A DNA stretch of 64,000 nucleotides from UBA11403 sp963784615 (GTDB taxonomy: Bacteria; Pseudomonadota; Gammaproteobacteria; Legionellales; Legionellaceae). Position 1 is the first letter of the stretch, and each line of letters starts with the position of its first letter. Positions 23,455 through 32,509 of the stretch are shown here, piece by piece. The translations under genes were made by a program, and so were the position numbers. A model generated the notes under the pieces. It was not told the origin of the DNA. It saw nothing but the letters and a program-made list of their open reading frames with translations, and did no database searches. Location: NCBI GenBank assembly GCA_963784615.1, contig CAWASG010000001.1:372001-436000 (forward strand). Direction: 5' to 3'.

Positions 23455-25950
23455 GTGAAAAAAAACATACTGCACATCATTGTTTGTCTTTTTGTTGTAT
23501 CAAATGTTTTTTCAGCAAGCCCTGTTGTCAATTTAGACATAGGATATAAATCGGTTGATTTCGCGGGTCAAGTAAAAAAAGCACTTGCAGTGAACAATCA
23601 AATTCCAGGTCCTACGTTGCATTTTAAAGAAGGGGATCACGTTACTATCAACGTTCATAATCATCTTGATAAAGGAACCGCTTTGCATTGGCATGGTTTA
23701 CTGGTTCCATGGCAAATGGATGGCGTAGCGGGTGTCAATCAAAAAGAAATACCACCGGGTGGTGTTTTTCAATATCAATTTACCCTTAAACAATCCGGCA
23801 CTTATTGGTATCACGCTCACGCGGGTCTTCAAGAACAACAAGGCTTGTATGGTGTTTTTTTAATTGATCCAAAAGAGCCGTCACATTACACCTATACTAA
23901 AGATTATGTGGTTGTTTTATCGGATTGGAGCAATACCAACCCAAACCAAATTCTTGCCAACCTCAAAAAATCAGGGGATTATTATGCGCCTCGATTTCCT
24001 TTACAGCCATCTCTCGTAAAATTCATCCATGATTACCGCAAAGCATCCTCAGAGGAACGAAAAAACCTGGTTGATGATTATAAAATGATGCAGCAAATGC
24101 GCATGAGTATTTATGATATAAGTGACGTCGCTTATGATGCTTTTATGATCAATGGTCGGCCAAAATCCAGTCCTTGGACTGCACCTGTTAAAGTGGGTGA
24201 TGTAGTTCGTTTGCGGTTTATTGGCGCAGGCGGCAGCACCATTTTTCATGTCAAAATACCGGGAACATCTATGCAGATGGTGCATGTTCAGGGCAATGAT
24301 GTAAAACCTTATCCCATCAAGGATTTCAAAATAGCACCTGGCGAAACCTATGATGTATTAGTCCAAATTAAAAAAAATGCCCCTTACATTATTTATGCTG
24401 AATCAATAGATACAGTAGGCGCGGCTTATGGAGCTTTAGTAACGACACCTCATCAACTCATAAATTATCAACACGTTACTCCATTTCCTGAGCCGTTGCC
24501 TGTCATGAGGGAAATGATGTCTTTGATGATGGGCGATATGATGCAAAATTCACAATCTATGAATATGATTTCCTCACCCCATTCGATAGCTACTATAAAG
24601 ATGAATTCAAAAAGCGCTCATCATGGAATGGAATCGATGCCTGATACGAAGATGAATGGGGAAATGAAGATGGATCATAGCATGCCCATGAATCACTCAA
24701 TGGATATGAGTATGCCCACTGAACCAAAAATACGAGGCGATAATATTTCTTCACACATAATTGCGCCAAAAACCATAGGAACAAAATATCAACATTTAAC
24801 CGCGGCGGTAAAGACTAACGATCCCAATAAACCAATTAGTGGGGTTATCAAAATGGAATTGTTTGGATACATGGATCAATTCATTTGGTTCATAAATGGT
24901 GTTCCTGAATATAATGCTCATCCCATCCCCTTGGAACCGAATAAACGATACCGATTTATTTTTACTAATCCTTCCATGATGCGCCATCCGATGCATATTC
25001 ATGGTCACTGGTTTATTCTGCGTAACGGACATGGTCGTTATGATCCTTTATTACATACCATAGATATACCACCAGGCGCGACGGTTACAGCAGATCTTGA
25101 TACAGATGCAAGTGGGCAATGGTTTTTTCACTGCCACCTTCTTTATCACATGATGACGGGCATGTCGCGCGTGTTTCAATACACCACGTTAATACAAATT
25201 ACAAAAGGCGAAGCTAAGCCGGAAGACATTGTTCAGCAAACCCCTTATATTAATAGACCAATTGTCAGGGTGGATGAGACAAGACCAATTGATCTATCAC
25301 TCGTTCATCATCCTATGGCGCATCCAACAGGCTTATGGGGTTCTACTTTCCTGGATATGAGTGGGGATCCATTTAATAATGTCCAAAAGCTGACATACAA
25401 TGGTCTATACGGGCCAGACTATAACAAGCTCGAGTTATTCTCGAATGATGCAGAGGTAACCAAAGGAACTGTAGACAATGCTGACATAGATATTTTCTAT
25501 TGGCATCTTGTTAATCAATTTTGGGCGGTTAAAGGCGGTATTAATTATTTTAATCGTCCTGCAAGCAGGCCATATTGGCAACCTGGTCTGGGTCTTGAAG
25601 GCTTAATGCCTTATTTTATTGATACCAATGTCAGAGGGTATTATTATGCCGGTAGCGCAAAACTGGATGTTGAGCTATCACGGGATACACAACTAACCAA
25701 TAACTTTCTTATAAGAACAGGTGTTCGCAGTATTTGGGCTTCAAAAACTGTTGTTCAAGCAGGACTCGGTACAGGATTAAATCAAATACGATATATTGTC
25801 AGACCTTATTATCGATTAACACCGGGACTGAATATTTTTGCAGAATATGAACACGAAAAGGATTACGGTCCCTTTAAAACCATTCAGATAAGTTTAGGCG
25901 AGCCAGTTAATCAAAGCACATTAACGTTTGGTCTTTCTGTTTTATTATAG
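23455..25950 (+). CDS. Multicopper oxidase (CopA-type) fused to CopB-like domain
   Basis: 831 residues from GTG 23455, chosen because GGAGAG (23441-23446) lies 8 bp before it and the protein then begins with a clean signal peptide (MKKNILHIIVCLFVVSNVFS). The four copper-ligand motifs are LHWHGLLVP, YWYHAHAG, HPMHIHGHWF and FHCHLLYHMMTGM, as in periplasmic multicopper oxidases that oxidise Cu(I). A Met/His-rich insert (about residues 355-425) probably binds copper. After the last copper motif, about 230 more residues (WGSTFLDMSGDPF to LTFGLSVLL) look like CopB, normally a separate outer-membrane protein. Confidence 0.88.
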   Translation: MKKNILHIIVCLFVVSNVFSASPVVNLDIGYKSVDFAGQVKKALAVNNQIPGPTLHFKEGDHVTINVHNHLDKGTALHWHGLLVPWQMDGVAGVNQKEIPPGGVFQYQFTLKQSGTYWYHAHAGLQEQQGLYGVFLIDPKEPSHYTYTKDYVVVLSDWSNTNPNQILANLKKSGDYYAPRFPLQPSLVKFIHDYRKASSEERKNLVDDYKMMQQMRMSIYDISDVAYDAFMINGRPKSSPWTAPVKVGDVVRLRFIGAGGSTIFHVKIPGTSMQMVHVQGNDVKPYPIKDFKIAPGETYDVLVQIKKNAPYIIYAESIDTVGAAYGALVTTPHQLINYQHVTPFPEPLPVMREMMSLMMGDMMQNSQSMNMISSPHSIATIKMNSKSAHHGMESMPDTKMNGEMKMDHSMPMNHSMDMSMPTEPKIRGDNISSHIIAPKTIGTKYQHLTAAVKTNDPNKPISGVIKMELFGYMDQFIWFINGVPEYNAHPIPLEPNKRYRFIFTNPSMMRHPMHIHGHWFILRNGHGRYDPLLHTIDIPPGATVTADLDTDASGQWFFHCHLLYHMMTGMSRVFQYTTLIQITKGEAKPEDIVQQTPYINRPIVRVDETRPIDLSLVHHPMAHPTGLWGSTFLDMSGDPFNNVQKLTYNGLYGPDYNKLELFSNDAEVTKGTVDNADIDIFYWHLVNQFWAVKGGINYFNRPASRPYWQPGLGLEGLMPYFIDTNVRGYYYAGSAKLDVELSRDTQLTNNFLIRTGVRSIWASKTVVQAGLGTGLNQIRYIVRPYYRLTPGLNIFAEYEHEKDYGPFKTIQISLGEPVNQSTLTFGLSVLL

Positions 25951-26048
25951 GTGAATTACTTGCCCTGGTGACGTCGTAGATCATTGATTGCTCCTCCCCT
26001 TATCGTAAGCTATAGTTAAAAAACTAATGATCATGGAGTGAAGAAGAA

Positions 26049-28223
26049 ATGACTATGGATAGTAAAAAGATGAATACAGCAGGAAAATGTCCCGTTATGC
26101 ATGGCGGTATGACGTCGATTGGTCAATCGAACATGGACTGGTGGCCTAATGCATTGAACCTCGATATATTAAATCAGCACGATACTAAAACTAATCCAAT
26201 GGGAACCGACTTCAATTATCGTGAAGCATTTAAAAAACTCGATGTTGAAGCGCTTAAGAAAGATATGCATGCGTTGATGACGGACAGTCAACCCTGGTGG
26301 CCTGCTGATTGGGGGCACTACGGCGGTTTGATGATTCGCCTGTCTTGGCATGCTGCGGGCTCTTATCGTTTGGCCGATGGTCGTGGGGGCGCCGGGACAG
26401 GTAACCAGCGTTTTGCGCCATTGAATTCTTGGCCTGACAATGTAAACTTAGACAAAGCACGTCGCTTGTTATGGCCTATCAAGAAAAAGTATGGCAACAA
26501 GATCAGTTGGGCTGACTTGATAGTCCTGGCGGGTAATATTGCTTATGAATCAATGGGCCTTAAAACATTCGGTTTTGGTTTCGGTCGTGAGGATATTTGG
26601 CATCCCGAAAAGGACATCTACTGGGGCTCAGAAAAGGATTGGTTGGGCGCTACTCGTTATGATGACACAAACCGTGAATCACTTGAAAACCCACTTGCAG
26701 CGGTGCAAATGGGGTTAATCTATGTGAACCCTGAGGGTGTGAATGGCCAACCTGACCCGCTTCGAACCGCTCAAGATATTCGTGTGACCTTCGCACGCAT
26801 GGCGATGAACGACGAGGAGACAGTTGCCCTGACCGCTGGTGGTCATACTGTTGGCAAATGTCATGGTAATGGTGATACAAAACTTTTGGGACCAGCTCCT
26901 GAAGGCGCTGATGTTGAAGATCAAGGTCTCGGTTGGATGAACAAAACCTGCAGGGGCATTGGTCGTAACACGGTATCAAGCGGTCTTGAGGGTGCATGGA
27001 CGACTCACCCAACGCGTTGGGATAACGGCTACTTCTATATGCTACTTAATCATGATTGGGAACAGAAGAAAAGCCCTGCAGGAGCCCACCAATGGGAGCC
27101 AATTCATATCAAGCCAGAAGATAAACCTGTTGATGTTGAAGATCCCTCAATTCGTTACAATCCCATCATGACTGACGCAGACATGGCAATGAAGATGGAT
27201 CCTATTTATCGTGAAATTGCAGAGCGTTTTTATCAAGATCCCGATTATTTTGCTGAAGTTTTTGCGCGCGCTTGGTTCAAACTGACTCATCGCGACATGG
27301 GGCCAAAGGCGCGCTATCTTGGACCTGATGTACCGAAAGAAGATTTGATTTGGCAGGATCCGGTGCCTGCGGGTAATAAAAATGCTGATGTTGCTGCAGT
27401 ACGAGCAAAGATATCAGCCAGTGGTTTAAGCATCAGTGAAATGGTTTCAACCGCATGGGACAGTGCGCGGACTTTTCGTGGCTCAGATATGCGCGGAGGT
27501 GCAAATGGTGCGCGTATTCGCTTAATGCCGCAAAAGGATTGGCAAGGCAATGAGCCGCAACGTTTGGCAAAAGTATTGCCTATTCTCGAAGGGATCGCCG
27601 CAGATACTGGCGTTAGTGTAGCGGATGTGATTGTGCTTGCTGGTAATATCGGTGTTGAGCAAGCCGCAAAGGCAGGGGGCTTTGATATCACGGTTCCCTT
27701 CGCTCCGGGGCGCGGCGATGCGACTGATGAGATGACGGATGCGGCTTCCTTTAGCGTGCTGGAACCGCTTCATGATGGTTATCGCAATTGGTTGAAGCAG
27801 GATTACGCTGTCAGTGCTGAAGAACTCATGCTCGATCGCACGCAACTGATGGGGCTGACTGCCTATGAGATGACTGTCCTGGTAGGGGGGATGCGCGTAT
27901 TAGGCACTAATTACGGCGGAACTAGTCATGGTGTGTTCACCAACAGCGAAGGTGCGCTGACAAATGACTTCTTTGTCAATCTGACCGACATGACCAACAT
28001 GTGGAAGCCAACGGGCAAAAATCTCTATGACGTCTGTGACCGTAAAACAGGTGATGTCAAATGGACTGCAACTCGAGTCGATTTGGTTTTTGGGTCAAAT
28101 TCCATTCTTCGTGCCTATGCAGAAATGTATGCGCAGGATGATAATAAAGAAAAATTCGTACATGACTTTGTGGCAGCCTGGGTGAAGGTAATGAATGCCG
28201 ATCGTTTTGATATGACGTTATAA
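26049..28223 (+). CDS. katG: Catalase-peroxidase KatG
   Basis: 724 residues, the normal two-domain size. It decomposes hydrogen peroxide using haem. The distal site R-W-H is seen in MIRLSWHAAGSYR, the proximal His in LTAGGHTVGKCHG, and the tyrosine of the Met-Tyr-Trp adduct in MGLIYVNPEG. The degenerate C-terminal repeat domain begins around residue 420. ATG 26049 is preceded by GGAGTGAAGAAG. Transcribed alone, about 100 bp after the copper operon. No signal peptide, so probably cytoplasmic. Confidence 0.97.
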   Translation: MTMDSKKMNTAGKCPVMHGGMTSIGQSNMDWWPNALNLDILNQHDTKTNPMGTDFNYREAFKKLDVEALKKDMHALMTDSQPWWPADWGHYGGLMIRLSWHAAGSYRLADGRGGAGTGNQRFAPLNSWPDNVNLDKARRLLWPIKKKYGNKISWADLIVLAGNIAYESMGLKTFGFGFGREDIWHPEKDIYWGSEKDWLGATRYDDTNRESLENPLAAVQMGLIYVNPEGVNGQPDPLRTAQDIRVTFARMAMNDEETVALTAGGHTVGKCHGNGDTKLLGPAPEGADVEDQGLGWMNKTCRGIGRNTVSSGLEGAWTTHPTRWDNGYFYMLLNHDWEQKKSPAGAHQWEPIHIKPEDKPVDVEDPSIRYNPIMTDADMAMKMDPIYREIAERFYQDPDYFAEVFARAWFKLTHRDMGPKARYLGPDVPKEDLIWQDPVPAGNKNADVAAVRAKISASGLSISEMVSTAWDSARTFRGSDMRGGANGARIRLMPQKDWQGNEPQRLAKVLPILEGIAADTGVSVADVIVLAGNIGVEQAAKAGGFDITVPFAPGRGDATDEMTDAASFSVLEPLHDGYRNWLKQDYAVSAEELMLDRTQLMGLTAYEMTVLVGGMRVLGTNYGGTSHGVFTNSEGALTNDFFVNLTDMTNMWKPTGKNLYDVCDRKTGDVKWTATRVDLVFGSNSILRAYAEMYAQDDNKEKFVHDFVAAWVKVMNADRFDMTL

Positions 28224-28250
28224 GGGTAGGTTTATCTAAGGAGTAATTGC

Positions 28251-29171
28251 ATGAACATACTAGTTGCCGGTGCCTCGGGATTCATTGGTAAAAAGTTGGT
28301 AACGGCGTTGCAATTGGAGCATACGGTCACGGTATTGGGGCGTGATATAGCGAACCTCCAGCGACACTTTTCAAAGCCGGTTAACACTGCCACTTGGGAT
28401 AGCCTGCCTCTCTTAAAAGCGAGTACGTATGATGCGGTCATCAATCTATGTGGTTATAACATTGCAGATTCGCGATGGAGTGACAGTGTGAAAGAGCAAA
28501 TCATTCAATCTCGTGTTAACACAACATCGACGTTGGTTGATTGGGCCATCAAACAGGAAGCAAAGCCCCATTTTATGTGTGCAAACGCCGTTGGTATTTA
28601 TGGAATGCAAGACAATGGGGATAATGCCGAATTAGATGAAGATAGCCCTATTGATTATGAACACCCACGAGATTTTTTAAGTGAGATAGGCGTGCGTTGG
28701 CAGCAAGCGTTGCAACCCGCAATTGATAGCGGTATGAATGTCACAACGACCCGTTTTGGCGTCGTTCTTGGACGAGGCGAAGGTATTCTTAAAAAGCTTG
28801 CGCCAAGTTTTTATATGGGGTTTGGTAGTGTCATCGGGGATGGTAAGCAAATCATGTCCTGGGTGCACATCGATGATGTTGTAGGAGCCATCCAATTTTT
28901 GCTCAATAAACCTGAATTAACCGGCGCATTTAATTTAACGTCTCCTCATCCCGTAAGTCAGGCTGAATTTTCCCGTGTTCTAGCGACGGCGATGCATCGC
29001 CCATTACTCTTGAAAATGCCTGCCTTTGCGATTCGAATGCTGTTTGGTGAAATGGGTGAGTGTTTGTTGCTTAGAGGGCAGCGCGTGGTGCCTAATCGCT
29101 TGATCGAATGTGGCTATGTATTTCGTTATCCTGACTTGATAGATGCGCTGCGTAAAGAGGGATATTCATGA
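28251..29171 (+). CDS. TIGR01777-family NAD(P)-binding epimerase-like protein
   Basis: 306 residues of the YfcH/TIGR01777 branch of the extended SDR superfamily. N-terminal cofactor motif VAGASGFIGKKLV, then INLCGYNIADSRWSDSVKEQI, ANAVGIYG, and the C-terminal DUF1731 region (LLKMPAFAIRMLFGEMGECLLLRGQRV). The reaction of this family is not established. AAGGAG lies just before ATG 28251. It follows katG by 27 bp and may be read through from it. Confidence 0.9.
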   Translation: MNILVAGASGFIGKKLVTALQLEHTVTVLGRDIANLQRHFSKPVNTATWDSLPLLKASTYDAVINLCGYNIADSRWSDSVKEQIIQSRVNTTSTLVDWAIKQEAKPHFMCANAVGIYGMQDNGDNAELDEDSPIDYEHPRDFLSEIGVRWQQALQPAIDSGMNVTTTRFGVVLGRGEGILKKLAPSFYMGFGSVIGDGKQIMSWVHIDDVVGAIQFLLNKPELTGAFNLTSPHPVSQAEFSRVLATAMHRPLLLKMPAFAIRMLFGEMGECLLLRGQRVVPNRLIECGYVFRYPDLIDALRKEGYS

Positions 29172-29195
29172 CAGCCCCACTCTAAATGTCGATTT

Positions 29196-29311
29196 GTGAA
29201 GTTCATTGGGCTCACCCCAGTACCTTCGATACAAACAGCCACAATGAACTTACAGATCGTGCCTCGCAACGACGCCTGACAGATTATTGCACAAATTATG
29301 AAATGAATTAG
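29196..29311. repeat. Dispersed repeat, family B2 (partial)
   Basis: It shares the left flank (CCAGTACC...CGATACAAACAGCCACAATG) and right part (CGTGCCTCGCAACGACGCCT) with the copy at 13850, but the left hairpin arm is deleted. It lies between the convergent epimerase and hemF genes. Confidence 0.65.
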
Positions 29312-29331
29312 AAGCGACGCGCTGTTTGGCC

Positions 29332-30252
29332 CTATACCCAATCCTTCATGATCAGAAAATCGTTATATAAGCGCGCTTCCTCAGTTCCAGGTTCAGGGTG
29401 CCAATTATAAACCCAGTTTACAGTAGGCGGTAAGGACATTAAAATAGCTTCAGTTCGTCCTTTTGTTTGCAAGCCAAATAGAGTGCCTCTGTCGTAAATT
29501 AAATTAAATTCAACGTATCGACCTCGTCGATATAACTGAAACGCTCTTTCTCTTTCTCCATAAGGGGTGTTTTTTCGTTTAGCAACGATTGGACGATACG
29601 CTTCAATGAATCGATTACCGACACTTCTCATGAATGTGAAGCAGGTATCAAAATCCGGCGTGTTTAGGTCATCGAAAAATAAACCACCAATTCCACGCGG
29701 TTCATCACGATGAGGGAGGAAAAAATACTCATCACACCATTTTTTATAACGTGGATAGGCATCCGGACCTAATGGCTCGCAGGCTTTTTTAGAAACTTGA
29801 TGCCAATGAACGCAATCCTCTTCGAATCCATAATAGGGGGTTAAATCAAATCCGCCACCAAACCACCACACAGGATCACCATTTTCAGGTTCAGCGATAA
29901 ATAATCTCACATTAGCATGTGACGTTGGAACATATGGATTTTTGGGGTGCATCACCAAAGATACGCCGAGCGCTTGAAAACGTGCACCAGCAAGCTCTGG
30001 TCGATGTTGTGTAGCCGCCACGGGCATTTTATCACCATATACGTGAGAAAAATTAACGCCACCTTTTTCAAAAACGGCACCATTAGAGATGGTGCGTGTT
30101 ACGCCATCACCAAATGACGTTCTTTCCCATGGTTCATTGGTAAATTCATTTTGCTCATCCTCACCTGTTAGCGCTTCACAAATGTTATATTGAAGATTTA
30201 ATAAATATTGTTTTACTTCACGTATTACATTCGACAGATTATCTTTTCGCAT
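29332..30252 (-). CDS. hemF: Oxygen-dependent coproporphyrinogen III oxidase
   Basis: 306 residues, full length. It converts coproporphyrinogen III to protoporphyrinogen IX in haem synthesis, using oxygen. Conserved segments are GGVNFSHVYG, HPKNPYVPTSHANVR, WWFGGGFDLTPYYG, EPRGIGGLFFDDL and RGRYVEFNLIYDRGTLFGL. The 5' region is unusual: a perfect FNR box and -10 element lie about 210-240 bp upstream, and nearly the whole predicted leader is a dispersed repeat. Neighbour of the fnr-like gene, so haem synthesis and oxygen sensing are linked here. Confidence 0.96.
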   Translation of the reverse strand: MRKDNLSNVIREVKQYLLNLQYNICEALTGEDEQNEFTNEPWERTSFGDGVTRTISNGAVFEKGGVNFSHVYGDKMPVAATQHRPELAGARFQALGVSLVMHPKNPYVPTSHANVRLFIAEPENGDPVWWFGGGFDLTPYYGFEEDCVHWHQVSKKACEPLGPDAYPRYKKWCDEYFFLPHRDEPRGIGGLFFDDLNTPDFDTCFTFMRSVGNRFIEAYRPIVAKRKNTPYGERERAFQLYRRGRYVEFNLIYDRGTLFGLQTKGRTEAILMSLPPTVNWVYNWHPEPGTEEARLYNDFLIMKDWV

Positions 30253-30291
30253 TTTAGTTGTCTCTTGTTTAAATATGAAATGTTGGAATTA

Positions 30292-30457
30292 GGTCTCAGT
30301 CATCGTTTCGCCATCCGTCGTTGCGAGCAAAGCGCGGCAATCCAGAGTACGGAGCTTCGAACCCTGGATTGCTTCGTGCCTCGCAACGACGCCTGATACA
30401 ACATTGCACATATTGTGAAGTTCATTAGGCGCGGATGGCGAAACGTTGACTGAGGCC
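30292..30457. repeat. Nested repeat: family D arms around a family B hairpin
   Basis: Outer arms GGTCTCAGTCATCGTTTCGC (30292) and inverse GCGAAACGTTGACTGAGGCC (30438-30457) enclose a family B copy (GTTGCGAG near 30319, and the arm TTGCTTCGTGCCTCGCAACG at 30369-30388, then AAGTTCATT at 30418). The same outer arms at 50924-51035 enclose a family C core instead. It makes up most of the predicted hemF 5' leader. Confidence 0.7.
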
Positions 30458-30461
30458 GGAC

Positions 30462-30502
30462 ATTATAACCGTATTAAGAATAATTACCTTGATCTTGATC
30501 AA
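30462..30502 (-). promoter_or_regulatory. FNR-type promoter upstream of hemF
   Basis: TTGATCTTGATCAA (30489-30502) is a perfect FNR box (TTGAT-N4-ATCAA). On the minus strand a TATAAT -10 box lies at 30462-30467. The implied start near 30455 puts the box centre at about -41, the position of class II FNR-activated promoters. The regulator gene itself is next door (30516-31223). The promoter faces hemF; function is inferred from spacing and consensus. Confidence 0.65.
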
Positions 30503-30515
30503 TTGCTGACAATCC

Positions 30516-31223
30516 CTAATTTTCTTGCATAAGGTTTCCGTCCTGCGCTATCCATTGTAATGCATTCATATCGCTGATTTTCATTTTTTTATGGGAGGTG
30601 ATAATGATTATATTTCTTTGTTGAAACCGTGTTAAAACACGACTTATGGTTTCTGTTGCAAGACCAAGGTAATGGCCGATATCTTGACGAGACATCATGA
30701 TATCGAATTCGAGGTTCGCTCTATCAACATTGAGTCGCTTGATAAGTTCAAGCAAAAAGCAAGCCAAGCGTTGTTCCGCGGAATAGGAATTGACATATAA
30801 ACCAAAATTAAATCGCTGACTGATTTTTGATATGAATTGAGTGTAAAACTGATGGTTTGAAGCAATAAAATCCATCAATGTGCTGTAAGGGATTTTGCAA
30901 ATCTCACTTGCCGTGACAGTGATGGCGGAGAAAGGGTGGTGATTTGGATAAATAGCATCAAATCCTAGAATTTCTCCTTGAAAATAAAATTGTTGAATAT
31001 GTTGATTCCCTTCCAGATCAATATGTACGGTTTTTACTGCGCCTGAGGACACAGTATAAATAGAATGAAACGCATCATGATATGAATATAGCGTTTCTTG
31101 GGCCTTTAAGTATCTTCGTGAAGTCACCAATGACATCTTTGATTGTTTACAAAATGAAAAAAGACCGCAACTTGGGCAATTATCATCTGTTAAACGGGTT
31201 TGAGTGTGTACGTTAATATTCAT
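30516..31223 (-). CDS. fnr: FNR-type Crp-family regulator with Fe-S cysteines
   Basis: 235 residues: N-terminal cysteines Cys16, Cys19, Cys25 (NCPSCGLFSFC) plus Cys109 (ASEICKI) match the four 4Fe-4S ligands of oxygen-sensing FNR. A cyclic-nucleotide-like beta-roll follows (about 50-125), then the dimer helix and a C-terminal HTH (MSRQDIGHYLGLATETISRVLTRF) whose recognition helix has the E..SR pattern reading TTGAT half sites. It probably switches genes when oxygen is low. Its start overlaps the end of the ribosomal-oxygenase gene by 11 bp, so the two are cotranscribed. A matching FNR box lies 14 bp beyond its stop. Confidence 0.9.
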   Translation of the reverse strand: MNINVHTQTRLTDDNCPSCGLFSFCKQSKMSLVTSRRYLKAQETLYSYHDAFHSIYTVSSGAVKTVHIDLEGNQHIQQFYFQGEILGFDAIYPNHHPFSAITVTASEICKIPYSTLMDFIASNHQFYTQFISKISQRFNFGLYVNSYSAEQRLACFLLELIKRLNVDRANLEFDIMMSRQDIGHYLGLATETISRVLTRFQQRNIIIITSHKKMKISDMNALQWIAQDGNLMQEN

Positions 31224-32385
31224 TCATCTCTAGCCATTGTAGTGTCCAAAGATCGTGTAAAAATTTATTGTTTTCAGGTTGTTGTAGCCATGGTTGTAAT
31301 TGCTCAATGGGTAGTATGCGATTATTAGCAACCAGTTTAATCAATTCGTTGGCAACATTTTGAATATTCCATTCGCATCCGTTGATAAATAGCGTGATCA
31401 AGTCTGTTTCAGTTTGTACTTGATAAGCAAAACGCACACCCGGATGACGTGTTAATCCTGTGCTCGATGATAATTGTTGCATAAATGATTCCAATGAATC
31501 GGTAACCGGCTCTGGCAATAAAGACTCTGTTTGTTGATCCAGTTGTGTGACAAAGCAGCCAAACCATGACTTGAATTGCTGCTCGTTGTTGAGCATGTCT
31601 TGAATAGCGGCTTTTGCCTGCATCCAGGATTCGCGTGGTAATTCTGAAGTGTCATTCAATATCGCCCAATTGGGATCTCGATAATATTGAGCAACATCAA
31701 CTGATTCGGCCAAGTAATCACCGTAACTGTCCCATAATTCGCGCGTTGAATAGCTGCGATAACCAAAGGAATAGGTCATGCAGTCCTTGCTGATGGCTGT
31801 TCCATAGTGTCCGACGTTTGGAGGAAGATAGAGCATGTCACCTTCTTCAAGAACGTATTCTTCTTCAATGTTAAACGTTTGCATGATTCGTAAGGGCACA
31901 TCGGGCAAGTAGTTTTTTTCGTTACATTGTTGTGTGGTTAGCGACCACTTTCGGCTCCCTTGAGCCTGGTATAAAAACACATCATAGTTGTCATAATGAG
32001 GGCCTACACTACCATGTTCTGAGGCGTAGCTAATCATAAGATCGTCTACCCGCCATTGTGGTAAAAAATTAAAATGCTCAAATAAAAGTGCCAATTCGGG
32101 AATAATGCGATCAACGCCTTGAATTAATAGGGTCCAATGCGTTGCAGGTAGTTTTTGAAAATCTTTTTCCAAAAACGGCCCTTTTTTTAAATGCCAATAG
32201 GGGAGTTCATCAGGCGTTGCAATCACGATACGACTTTCTATCTCTTCTTCCAGGGACAATCCTGCCAATTCATCAGGCGAAAGAATGTTCTTAAAGCCGG
32301 GTAGGGCATTGCGAATGAGTAGAGGTTTTTTTTGCCAATAGTCGGATAAAAATGTGTTTACGTCAATGTTCTGGAAATTAATCAT
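31213..32385 (-). CDS. roxA: RoxA/YcfD-like JmjC-domain ribosomal oxygenase
   Basis: About 390 residues of the cupin/JmjC 2-oxoglutarate- and Fe(II)-dependent oxygenase family. YcfD/RoxA hydroxylates an arginine of ribosomal protein uL16. Metal ligands are visible as HYDNYD (His-x-Asp) and PPNVGHYG (distal His). N-terminal FLSDYWQKKPLLIRNALPG is typical. I take ATG 32385 (MINFQNIDVN), preceded by AGAGAAATC; an earlier TTG/ATG would add a basic stretch not expected in the family. The C-terminal winged-helix-like domain is present. Overlaps the fnr-like gene downstream. Confidence 0.88.
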   Translation of the reverse strand: MINFQNIDVNTFLSDYWQKKPLLIRNALPGFKNILSPDELAGLSLEEEIESRIVIATPDELPYWHLKKGPFLEKDFQKLPATHWTLLIQGVDRIIPELALLFEHFNFLPQWRVDDLMISYASEHGSVGPHYDNYDVFLYQAQGSRKWSLTTQQCNEKNYLPDVPLRIMQTFNIEEEYVLEEGDMLYLPPNVGHYGTAISKDCMTYSFGYRSYSTRELWDSYGDYLAESVDVAQYYRDPNWAILNDTSELPRESWMQAKAAIQDMLNNEQQFKSWFGCFVTQLDQQTESLLPEPVTDSLESFMQQLSSSTGLTRHPGVRFAYQVQTETDLITLFINGCEWNIQNVANELIKLVANNRILPIEQLQPWLQQPENNKFLHDLWTLQWLEMNEY

Positions 32386-32461
32386 GATTTCTCTATATCT
32401 ACGTCGTTGGCCAATCATAACATTGGTCTTGAGCTTTTAGGGAAAAAATGAACGCTAAATT

Positions 32462-32506
32462 GTAACTACTCAGGCAGGGGAAAGCGCCCGTGCCCGAGTA
32501 GTTACT
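32462..32506. terminator. Hairpin after the DUF2235 gene (family E palindrome)
   Basis: GTAACTACTC (32462-32471) pairs with GAGTAGTTAC (32497-32506). It lies 3 bp beyond the stop of the DUF2235 gene and could end its transcript. The core GCCCGAGTAGTT recurs at 39133-39149 after the glpK remnant, so it is a dispersed repeat too. Confidence 0.5.
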
Positions 32507-32509
32507 TTA

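Noticed and set aside
30489..30502. FNR box as autoregulatory site of the fnr-like gene
   Set aside because: It is downstream of that gene's stop on the coding strand; the -10 box and spacing fit hemF instead.
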